Positions 16,500 through 23,800 of a stretch of 64,000 nt of DNA are shown in pieces. How positions within the stretch are numbered: position 1 is the stretch's first letter; each line of letters opens with the position of its first letter. The stretch covers positions 310,001 to 374,000 of the forward strand of contig JAQYTT010000001.1 in assembly GCA_029433155.1 (NCBI GenBank), given 5' to 3'. The position numbers and the translations under genes were made by a program. The notes below the pieces were generated by a model, which saw only the letters and a program-made list of their open reading frames with translations, did not search any database and was not told the DNA's origin. This DNA is from Lactobacillaceae bacterium L1_55_11. GTDB taxonomy: Bacteria; Bacillota; Bacilli; Lactobacillales; Lactobacillaceae.

Positions 16500-17513
16500 A
16501 TGACTATCCAAGCAAATACATACTGGCAAACCATCGCTAATCGGGCGCGGATGCAAGGGCGTCCCTTTTTTAGCATGGCACCAATGGAAGCGGTCACCGA
16601 TACCATCTTTCGCCGAGTAGTCGCACAAGCTGGCCAGCCCGACGTCTACTATACCGAGTTTACCAATGCTAGTTCGATGGTCCACCCCAAGGCTAAGTTT
16701 TCGGTGCAGGGCCGTCTGGCAGTGGCACCTGGTGAACAGCAACCGGTTGCCCAAATCTGGGGTTCTCGGCCGGTTGATATTGCCGCAGCCAGTCGCCTCC
16801 TGCCAGCCATGGGTTATGAAGCCGTTGATATTAACATGGGCTGCCCGGATGGGACCGTCATTAAAAATAGTGCCGGTTCGGATTTGATTCGCCATCCTTA
16901 CCTGGCCCAGGACATCATTGCCGCAGCCAAGCAAAGTGGCCTGCCAGTTTCAGTCAAGACCCGGCTGGGCTTTTACAAGCCGGCTGAATTTCGGACTTGG
17001 TTGCCTTACATTTTGCAGCAGGACGTTGCCGTCTTGACGGTTCACCTGCGGACCCGTAAGGAAATGTCCAAGGTACCGGCCCACTACGAGCTAATTGATG
17101 AAATCTTGGCCATGCGTGATCGTCTAGCACCTAATACTCTGATTCAAGTTAATGGTGACATTAAGGATCGTCAGGCTGGCTTGGACTTAGCCGCAAAGCA
17201 CCCTGGTATTGACGGCATTATGATTGGCCGGGGGGTCTTAGAAAACCCTTATGCCTTTAATCCGCAGACCGATGGCCACAGCTTGGCCGAGTCCGTAGCC
17301 CTGCTGCGCTTGCAGCTGGACCTCTTTGATGAAGTGAATGCCACGGTAACGCCTAAGAACTTTGAAGCCTTAAAGCGCTACTTTAAGATTTACCTGCGGG
17401 GCTTTGCCCATGCTTCCAACCTGCGTCAGGCCTTGATGGAAACGCACAGTACCCAGGAAGTCCGTGAGCAACTTTGGCAGTCTGGTCTAATTAAGAATCA
17501 GCGGTCAGCTTAA
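16500..17513 (+). CDS. dus: tRNA-dihydrouridine synthase
   Basis: 337 residues from ATG 16500 (AAAGGGG 8 bases before); an earlier ATG at 16479 has no ribosome site. FMN TIM-barrel with MAPMEAVTDTIFRR, YTEFTNASSM, VDINMGCP (catalytic Cys), VSVKTRLGF, LTVHLRTRKEM, QVNGDI and MIGRGVLENPYAF. Reduces uridine to dihydrouridine in tRNA D-loops. It follows the ITPase gene by 57 bases and ends before a long hairpin terminator. Confidence 0.93.
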   Translation: MTIQANTYWQTIANRARMQGRPFFSMAPMEAVTDTIFRRVVAQAGQPDVYYTEFTNASSMVHPKAKFSVQGRLAVAPGEQQPVAQIWGSRPVDIAAASRLLPAMGYEAVDINMGCPDGTVIKNSAGSDLIRHPYLAQDIIAAAKQSGLPVSVKTRLGFYKPAEFRTWLPYILQQDVAVLTVHLRTRKEMSKVPAHYELIDEILAMRDRLAPNTLIQVNGDIKDRQAGLDLAAKHPGIDGIMIGRGVLENPYAFNPQTDGHSLAESVALLRLQLDLFDEVNATVTPKNFEALKRYFKIYLRGFAHASNLRQALMETHSTQEVREQLWQSGLIKNQRSA

Positions 17514-17543
17514 AATAAACATTTGGAATTAACTGGTTGAGGT

Positions 17544-17602
17544 AGACTCAAGGACTGAACCAACGTGGGGGAGCGTTGGTCGGTCTTGGAGTCTATTTTT
17601 TT
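17544..17602 (+). terminator. Long hairpin terminator or attenuator before the antiporter gene
   Basis: AGACTC...CCAACG pairs with CGTTGG...GAGTCT around a TGGGGGAG loop, about 51 bases in total, followed by T7 (17596-17602). It can terminate dus, but also sits directly 5' of the antiporter ribosome site, so it could act as that gene's leader. Confidence 0.75.
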
Positions 17603-17628
17603 GTGGTTTGGGAGGGTTTGATGAACCT

Positions 17629-18762
17629 ATGATGTCTTTAATTTTAATCCTAGGAGCCGGCTTGATTTTTGCCGGCCTGGCCGAATTAATTAAGATGCCA
17701 GCCGTGGTCGGTTTGATTGTAGCTGGCTTAGTGCTGGGCCCAGCTGGTCTGGACTGGGTCCAGGTCAATAGTGCTATTAATGGTTTGGCCCAGCTGGGTG
17801 TGATTTTAATCATGTTTCTAGCCGGCCTGGAAAGTGACTTAGAACTTTTGAAGCGCTACGCTAAACCGGCGGTCTGGGCCGCTTTGGGTGGCATGCTTTT
17901 ACCAATTGCGGTCTTTGCCAGCCTGGGACTTAGCCTGGGTTGGTCAGCAGAAATTGCCCTCTTTTGGGGCGTCTTGTTTTCAGCGACGTCCGTGGCGATT
18001 TCGGCCCAGGTGCTGGCCCAATACCAACAGCTAGATTCCCGTCCGGGTGTGGTGATTATGGGAGCGGCCGTGGTTGATGATCTCTTGGCCGTTCTGGCCT
18101 GGGGTGTCTTTGCCAGTAGTTTTGGCCTGGGAAATGCCAGTGGGAACTTGGCTATTAGCTTAGTTGTCCAGTTGGTCTTCCTAGTTGTCCTAGTGATGGT
18201 GGCCTGGTTGATCTTACCCCGCCTGGTCGCATTCATCAGAAAGTATTGGTCTTTAAATTTGGCTTACTTATTTATCCTGGTTAGTGTCTTTGGCCTGGCA
18301 GAACTAGCTGAGCACCTAGGTTCTTCAGCGGTAATTGCAGCCTTCTTGCTTGGTTTAGGTCTTTCATCTTCGAAATTTGAGGGAGAAAGTATCCAGAAAA
18401 TTGCGCCGGTCAGTGATCTCTTTTTTGCCCCGGTATTTTTTGTCAGCATTGGTTTAAAAATGAGTCTTGCGGGCCTAGGTCACAGCTGGGCCTGGATTGG
18501 GCTCTTAACTGTCCTGGCAATCGCTACTAAGCTAATTGGTGCCGGTGGTCTGGCTTACTGGCATGGACTCAACCAAAGGGAGAGCCTGACGGTTGGAATT
18601 GGCATGGTCAGCCGGGGTGAAATGGCCCTGATTATTGCCGACCTTGGTCTGGGCTTTAACCTAATTAATGGCACCACCTACACCATTTTGGCGGTGGTTA
18701 TCCTGCTAACAACGGTCTTTACGCCCTTGGCCCTGCGAACCTTACTTGCTCCTCGGCGCTAA
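17629..18762 (+). CDS. CPA2-family cation/proton antiporter (KefB/NapA type)
   Basis: 377 residues from ATG 17629. About 12 hydrophobic segments with the Na+/H+ exchanger pattern: LAELIKMPAVVGLIVAGLVLGP, GVILIMFLAGLESDLELL, FSATSVAISAQVL, GAAVVDDLLAVLAWGVF (the ion-binding acidic pair), AFLLGLGLS and a late SRGEMALIIADLGL. No C-terminal TrkA-N domain. Exchanges Na+ or K+ for H+ across the membrane. GGGAGGG lies 12 bases upstream, which is rather far; a 3-codon minicistron ATG-AAC-CTA-TGA (17621-17632) lies in the gap and its stop overlaps the start. Confidence 0.88.
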   Translation: MMSLILILGAGLIFAGLAELIKMPAVVGLIVAGLVLGPAGLDWVQVNSAINGLAQLGVILIMFLAGLESDLELLKRYAKPAVWAALGGMLLPIAVFASLGLSLGWSAEIALFWGVLFSATSVAISAQVLAQYQQLDSRPGVVIMGAAVVDDLLAVLAWGVFASSFGLGNASGNLAISLVVQLVFLVVLVMVAWLILPRLVAFIRKYWSLNLAYLFILVSVFGLAELAEHLGSSAVIAAFLLGLGLSSSKFEGESIQKIAPVSDLFFAPVFFVSIGLKMSLAGLGHSWAWIGLLTVLAIATKLIGAGGLAYWHGLNQRESLTVGIGMVSRGEMALIIADLGLGFNLINGTTYTILAVVILLTTVFTPLALRTLLAPRR

Positions 18763-18779
18763 TTTAGCCCCTAATTTGC

Positions 18780-18792
18780 TATAATGAAATCA
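18780..18792 (+). promoter_or_regulatory. murE promoter, predicted leaderless start
   Basis: Extended -10 TTTGC-TATAAT with TATAAT at 18780-18785. The expected start at 18792 is the A of the murE ATG. No ribosome site upstream. Confidence 0.65.
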
Positions 18793-20321
18793 TGAAACTC
18801 ACCAGTACCTTAATTACTAAATTACTAGACCAGCACCACCTGTTAAAGGCCGCTCCAGCGGGAGACCTGGTTTTTGACTTTATGCACTACGATACCCGCC
18901 AATTGCAGGACAATACGCTCTTTGTGGTGAAGGGGGCTTTCAAGCCCGAGTACCTGGAGGGACAGGATCAAATTACTGGCCTGGTAACCGCCAATCCCAT
19001 GCCAGTTGACCTGCCCCAGTGGGTCGTGACTGATAGTCAAAAGGCCCTTTCGGTCCTCTCGATGGCTTTCTTTGATAACCCGCAGGAACAGCTGTGGATT
19101 GCTGGTATTACTGGTACCAAGGGGAAGACGACCGCGGCCTACTTCGCCCACGCCATCTTACAGGTGACCACCAAGGGGAAGACGGCCCTCTTTTCAACGG
19201 TGGACCGGATTACTGGTCCCAGTGCCGCTGACCGCAAAAAATCCGATTTAACCACCCCAGAGTCTTACGAGCTTTTTAAAGACATGCGTAAGGCGGTTGA
19301 CCACGGCATGACCCACCTGGTCATGGAAGTCAGTTCCCAGGCCTACCTGCGGGAGCGGGTTTACGGGTTGAATTACCAGGTTGGTGCTTTCTTAAACATT
19401 TCCCGTGACCATATCGGGCCTAACGAACATCCTAATTTTGAAGACTATCTGGCCCATAAGTTGATGCTCTTTGACCACACGGACCGGGTGGTGATTAACG
19501 CGGAAAGTGACCACTTAGACACCATTTTAGGCCATGCCCGAGCTGACCATGACAAGGTTTACACCTATGGTAAAGGTGGGGAATACACCTACCAATCCCT
19601 TGATTCTGGCCTGCACGAAAGCCGCTTTACCGTGGCGCCCAGTGACTTGCCGGAAATGACTGGGGACTACCGCTTGAATGTACCTGGTGATTTTAATGAA
19701 TCCAATGCCATGGCGTCCCTGATTATTGCGGCCCTGGCCGGTGCTAAGCACGCTGATATGGTCGCTGGTTTGGACGCCGTGACCATCCCTGGTCGGATGA
19801 TTAGCCTGCCTATTCGGGGACACGGCTTTGTTTTCGTAGATTACGCCCACAACTATGCTTCCATGAAGGCCCTGTTGAGCTTTGCCCAGGACCAGTATCC
19901 GCAGGGCAAGGTGATTGTGGTCGTTGGTTCGCCAGGAAATAAAGGGGTTTCCCGCCGGGCTGACTTCGGTAAGGTAGTCAGTCAGTTTGCCGACAGTGTC
20001 TACTTAACCGCTGATGACCCCCAGTATGAGGATCCTAAAGACATTGCGGCTGTGATTGCTAAACATATCACCAATCCCAAGGTGCAGGTCCACTTTGAAA
20101 TGGATCGCATCAAGGCGATTCACGAAGCCATTGATGCAGCGGGTCCCGAAGACATTGTCGTCGTGGCCGGTAAGGGAGAGGACCCTTATCAAAAAATTCA
20201 GGGGAAAGATGTCCCTTATTTGGGCGACTATGGCGTGGTCAAGGCTTACCGCAAAGAACTAAGTGCTTCAGTGCAACCAAAACAGGTGTCTGAGCAGTCA
20301 ACTGAGGAAGGTCATGACTAA
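18792..20321 (+). CDS. murE: UDP-N-acetylmuramyl-tripeptide synthetase MurE (probably L-lysine adding)
   Basis: 509 residues. Mur ligase with an N-terminal UDP-binding part (FDFMHYDTRQLQDNTLFVVKG), ATP loop GITGTKGKTTAAYF, carbamylated-lysine region, FLNISRDHIGPNEHPNFEDY, HNYASMKALL and the substrate motif DDPQYEDP. Diaminopimelate enzymes have DNPR here; DDPQ points to L-Lys (or another residue) as in lactobacillar A4/A3 peptidoglycan. Adds the third amino acid of the stem peptide in the cytoplasm. Overlaps coaBC by 8 bases. Predicted leaderless. Confidence 0.92.
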   Translation: MKLTSTLITKLLDQHHLLKAAPAGDLVFDFMHYDTRQLQDNTLFVVKGAFKPEYLEGQDQITGLVTANPMPVDLPQWVVTDSQKALSVLSMAFFDNPQEQLWIAGITGTKGKTTAAYFAHAILQVTTKGKTALFSTVDRITGPSAADRKKSDLTTPESYELFKDMRKAVDHGMTHLVMEVSSQAYLRERVYGLNYQVGAFLNISRDHIGPNEHPNFEDYLAHKLMLFDHTDRVVINAESDHLDTILGHARADHDKVYTYGKGGEYTYQSLDSGLHESRFTVAPSDLPEMTGDYRLNVPGDFNESNAMASLIIAALAGAKHADMVAGLDAVTIPGRMISLPIRGHGFVFVDYAHNYASMKALLSFAQDQYPQGKVIVVVGSPGNKGVSRRADFGKVVSQFADSVYLTADDPQYEDPKDIAAVIAKHITNPKVQVHFEMDRIKAIHEAIDAAGPEDIVVVAGKGEDPYQKIQGKDVPYLGDYGVVKAYRKELSASVQPKQVSEQSTEEGHD

Positions 20322-21525
20322 TTTTTACACAGATAAAAAGGTACTGGTGGCGGTAACGGGCGGGATTGCGGCCTACAAAGCTACTACTTTGGTTCGTTCC
20401 CTGGTTAAGGCTGGAGCCCAGGTCCGGGTGATGATGACCCGGACCGCCCAGGAGTTTATTACGGCTAAAACCCTGGCCGTGCTGTCAGGTAACGAAGTGC
20501 TGACTGACCAGGTCTGGGGAAACTCGAGTCAGGCTGTGACCCACGTAGATTGGGCCCGTTGGGCTGATTTAATCCTGGTGGTGCCGGCGACAGCTAATGT
20601 TTTGACCAAGCTAGCGCATGGCTTAGCTGATGACGTAGTGACCACTACGCTTTTGGCTAGTCGGGCGCCTAAGGTAGTTGCCCCGGCCATGAACGATGGC
20701 ATGTGGGAAAATCCGGCTACCCAGCGTAATATTAATCAGTTGATTGCTGACGGCGTCTTGGTCATTCAGCCGGATCAGGGATTTTTGGCTGAGGGCTATG
20801 CGGCCGTCGGCCGGCTACCCGAACCTGATGAGATTCTTAACCAGGCGGCGGTGCGCTTAATGGCTCGGCAAAATCCGCGTTTGCAAGGTAAAAAGGTTCT
20901 AATCACCGCTGGGCCAACCCGGGAAACCATTGACCCCGTCCGGTACCTGACCAACCGCTCTTCGGGTAAAATGGGTTATGCCCTGGCCCAGGCGGCGGCT
21001 GAACTTGGTGCCGATGTGACCTTAATTACGACGGTTGACCGGCCGCTTAGCTACGGGATTAACCGCATGATGGTGGCTGATGCTAGGCAAATGTTGGCAG
21101 CTGTCGAGGAACATTTCCCCCAGGCCGATTACTTTATCAGTGCCGCCGCGGTGGCGGATTTCCGAGTGGCCAGCGCGAGCGACCACAAAATCAAGAAACA
21201 AGACCTGGGCGGTGATGACTGGCAGCTATCCCTGGTAACCAATCCAGATATTTTGTCCTGGGCGGGCCACCATAAGCGACCTAATCAGGTTGTGGTGGGC
21301 TTTGCCGCTGAGACCGACGACTTACTAGCCAATGCCCAGAATAAGCTCCAACAAAAAGGAGCCGACCTCATAGTCGCTAATGACGTTGGCAATGCTAAGA
21401 TTGGCTTTGATAGTGACGAGAATGCGGTGACGCTGTTAGCACCTAACCGTGAACCTCAGGTGATTAAAAGTCAGTCTAAGCTAGCCGTGGCCCGCTTAAT
21501 CCTGGCCCGGTTGCCGGTCGACTAG
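20314..21525 (+). CDS. coaBC: Bifunctional phosphopantothenoylcysteine decarboxylase / synthase CoaBC
   Basis: 403 residues from ATG 20314 (GAGGAAGG 5 bases before, inside murE). Flavoprotein decarboxylase domain (1-180): VAVTGGIAAYKATTLVRSL, active-site His in TQ..VTHVDWARWAD, VVPATANVLTK, and PAMNDGMWENPATQRN. CoaB domain (185-400): VLITAGPTRETIDPVRYLTN, SSGKMGYALAQAA, AAVADFRV, and a late VANDVG. Catalyses two steps of coenzyme A synthesis from phosphopantothenate. An upstream in-frame stretch from 20263 is part of murE. Confidence 0.95.
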   Translation: MTNFYTDKKVLVAVTGGIAAYKATTLVRSLVKAGAQVRVMMTRTAQEFITAKTLAVLSGNEVLTDQVWGNSSQAVTHVDWARWADLILVVPATANVLTKLAHGLADDVVTTTLLASRAPKVVAPAMNDGMWENPATQRNINQLIADGVLVIQPDQGFLAEGYAAVGRLPEPDEILNQAAVRLMARQNPRLQGKKVLITAGPTRETIDPVRYLTNRSSGKMGYALAQAAAELGADVTLITTVDRPLSYGINRMMVADARQMLAAVEEHFPQADYFISAAAVADFRVASASDHKIKKQDLGGDDWQLSLVTNPDILSWAGHHKRPNQVVVGFAAETDDLLANAQNKLQQKGADLIVANDVGNAKIGFDSDENAVTLLAPNREPQVIKSQSKLAVARLILARLPVD

Positions 21526-21583
21526 TTTAAACTTAGTTTTTATGCTAAAATAGAACGACTATTAAGAGTTAATGGAGGCAGCA

Positions 21584-21844
21584 ATGGCTAAAGCAGATGA
21601 AGAAAATGCTTCAGGTTTTCATGTAGGAGATGTGCTCTTAGCACCCGCATACGGCAACCTCGACCAGCCCTTTACCGGAAAGGTGGAGAAGGTTTACGAC
21701 AATGCGCTCCTGGTTGAAATCATTGAAAATGCACCCGCTGATCAGGCCGCGGTTAACGAAATGAACCACCGGGCTGTAGTGCGGATGTCTGAAGTTGAAG
21801 TCATCCAGGCAGCTCCTCAGCCTAAGGAAGAGGACGGCGAGTAA
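21584..21844 (+). CDS. DUF2187 family small protein
   Basis: 86 residues from ATG 21584, 6 bases after GGAGG; an ATG at 21572 overlaps the ribosome site and is rejected. The core FHVGDVLLAPAYGNLDQPFTGKVEKVYDNALLVEI resembles DUF2187/KOW-like small beta-barrels. The tail is acidic (PKEEDGE). Own promoter: TAAAAT at about 21545. It ends 5 bases before the argS T-box leader, so the T-box is read through from this gene or starts within it. Confidence 0.7.
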   Translation: MAKADEENASGFHVGDVLLAPAYGNLDQPFTGKVEKVYDNALLVEIIENAPADQAAVNEMNHRAVVRMSEVEVIQAAPQPKEEDGE

Positions 21845-21848
21845 AGAT

Positions 21849-22020
21849 GCTTAAACACTGTGGCCTAGCAAGTCCGTGTTGATGAGAGGCGGACCCTCAG
21901 TGTTAAGCGGCGCGTACTGGTCATGAACAAGTGATTAATTTTGAGTGGTTTCATCGAAACTATGAGAGTGGTACCGCGGGCAGGGCTCGTCTCTTGAGAT
22001 AATCATGGGGCGGCCCTTTT
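21849..22020 (+). ncRNA. T-box leader (Arg) of argS
   Basis: T-box sequence GAGAGTGGTACCGCGGG at 21964-21980; the TGGT bulge would pair with a tRNA 3' end ACCA, i.e. discriminator A, as in the tRNA-Arg of this window. Stem I is short: GCTTAA(A)CACTG (21849-21860) with CAGTGTTAAGC (21898-21908). A CGG triplet at 21890-21892 on its 3' side is a possible Arg specifier. Terminator AGGGC (21982-21986) with GCCCT (22013-22017) and T run. Confidence 0.88.
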
Positions 22021-22075
22021 TATTTTAAATTACAGTATAATGACCTTGTTTTAGGTGTTGAAAGGAAAGACAGGA

Positions 22076-23767
22076 ATGGTTGAAAATCCAGCAGTTGTTG
22101 CAGCCTTGGCTGCCGTTATCCCGGACTTGAGCCCGGCTGAAATCCAAGATAAGTTAGAAGAGCCCAAGAGCAGTAACCTGGGGGATGTTGCCTTTCCAGC
22201 CTTTAGCCTGGCTAAGATTATGCACCAATCACCGGTCCAAATTGCCGCTAAATTAGCTGATGACATTGATCAGACTGGTTTTGAAAAGGTGGTTGCGACT
22301 GGCCCTTACCTGAATTTCTTTTTGGATAAGGTGGCTACTTCGGCCTCAGTGTTGACCACCATCTTAGGTCAACAGGAACACTATGGTGACCAAACTGGCC
22401 CCAAGCGGGGCAATGTCACCATCGACATGTCCTCACCTAACATTGCTAAGCCAATGTCCATGGGCCACCTGCGCTCAACCGTGATTGGTAATTCGTTGGC
22501 TAATATTGCCGCTAAAAATGACTACCAGCCTATTAAAATCAACCACCTTGGTGACTGGGGAACCCAGTTTGGTAAGTTGATTTATGCCTACAAGACCTGG
22601 GGTAGTGAGGACGAAGTCAAGGCTAATCCAATTGACACCCTGCTGAAGTACTACGTCGAGTTCCACGAACGGGCCGAAAAGGACGATAGCCTCAATGATG
22701 AGGGTCGGAAGTGGTTCAAGAAGCTTGAAGACGGTGATGAAGAGGCCCTGCGGCTGTGGCGCTGGTTCCGTGAAGCTTCTCTGCAGGAGTTTACCGAAAT
22801 TTATGACCGCCTGGGCATTACCTTTGATTCATATAATGGTGAGGCCTTCTATAATGACAAGATGGATGGCGTGGTTGACCAGCTGGCTGATAAGGGCCTG
22901 CTCGTTAAGTCCCAGGGGGCCGAGATTGTTGACCTGTCATCGGTTAACGAAAACCTGACCCCAGCCATGATTAAGCGTTCTGACGGGGCGACCCTATACA
23001 TGACTCGGGACTTGGCCGCTGCCATTTACCGTAAGGAAACTTACAACTTTGTGAAGTCCTTGTACGTCGTTGGTGGCGAACAGCGGGAGCACTTTGTCCA
23101 GCTCAAGGCAGTTTTGTCCCTGATGGGTTATGACTGGGCCGATGATATTGAACACATCGCCTTTGGTCTGATTACCTTCAACGGCAAGAAGATGTCAACC
23201 CGTAAGGGGGATGTGGTCCTCCTAAAAGACGTCTTAGACGACGCCCACCAATTGGCCCTGGCTCAGATTCAAGAAAAGAATCCAACCCTGACCAACCAGG
23301 ACTTGGTCGCCGAACAGGTTGGGGCGGGCGCGGTTGTCTTCCATGATTTGATGAACGACCGGACTAACAACTTCGACTTTAACTTGGAAGAAGTGGTCCG
23401 TTTTGAAGGGGACACCGGCCCTTACGTGCAATACACTAACGCCCGGGCCCAGTCAATCCTGCGCAAGGCCGAACGAGCCGTTCAGCCTGATGACACCCAG
23501 CTCGATGATCCGGCTACCTGGGAAATTGTTAGTGCCTTAAGCCAGTTCCCAGCCACGGTTAGCCGGGCTTGGGAACGGCGGGAACCCAGTGTGATTGCTA
23601 AGTATGCCCTATCCCTGGCGCGGTCCTTTAACAAGTACTATGCTAATTCCAAGATTTTAGTTGACGATGACCAGTTAAACGCGCGCTTGGCACTTGTGGC
23701 GGCCGTTTCCCAGGTTTTGACCGAAGCCCTACGTTTGCTTGGCGTGGAAGCACCGAAGGAAATGTAA
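22076..23767 (+). CDS. argS: Arginyl-tRNA synthetase
   Basis: 563 residues from ATG 22076 (AAAGGAAAG upstream). Class I synthetase: N-terminal Add-1 domain, the HIGH-like SMGHLRSTVIGNSLA near residue 130, KINHLGDWGTQFG, YMTRDLAAAIYR, and the KMSKS equivalent GKKMSTRKGD; C-terminal anticodon-binding DALR domain. Charges tRNA-Arg. Controlled by the T-box; a TATAAT at 22036-22041 after the terminator could give weak T-box-independent expression, but lacks a -35. Confidence 0.97.
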   Translation: MVENPAVVAALAAVIPDLSPAEIQDKLEEPKSSNLGDVAFPAFSLAKIMHQSPVQIAAKLADDIDQTGFEKVVATGPYLNFFLDKVATSASVLTTILGQQEHYGDQTGPKRGNVTIDMSSPNIAKPMSMGHLRSTVIGNSLANIAAKNDYQPIKINHLGDWGTQFGKLIYAYKTWGSEDEVKANPIDTLLKYYVEFHERAEKDDSLNDEGRKWFKKLEDGDEEALRLWRWFREASLQEFTEIYDRLGITFDSYNGEAFYNDKMDGVVDQLADKGLLVKSQGAEIVDLSSVNENLTPAMIKRSDGATLYMTRDLAAAIYRKETYNFVKSLYVVGGEQREHFVQLKAVLSLMGYDWADDIEHIAFGLITFNGKKMSTRKGDVVLLKDVLDDAHQLALAQIQEKNPTLTNQDLVAEQVGAGAVVFHDLMNDRTNNFDFNLEEVVRFEGDTGPYVQYTNARAQSILRKAERAVQPDDTQLDDPATWEIVSALSQFPATVSRAWERREPSVIAKYALSLARSFNKYYANSKILVDDDQLNARLALVAAVSQVLTEALRLLGVEAPKEM

Positions 23768-23800
23768 GTACTAATGGGCAGTTAATTGTAGGGAGACCCT

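Noticed and set aside
22036-22041. T-box-independent argS promoter (TATAAT)
   Set aside because: No -35 at a suitable distance and no extended -10; it follows a T-rich terminator tail where such matches arise easily.
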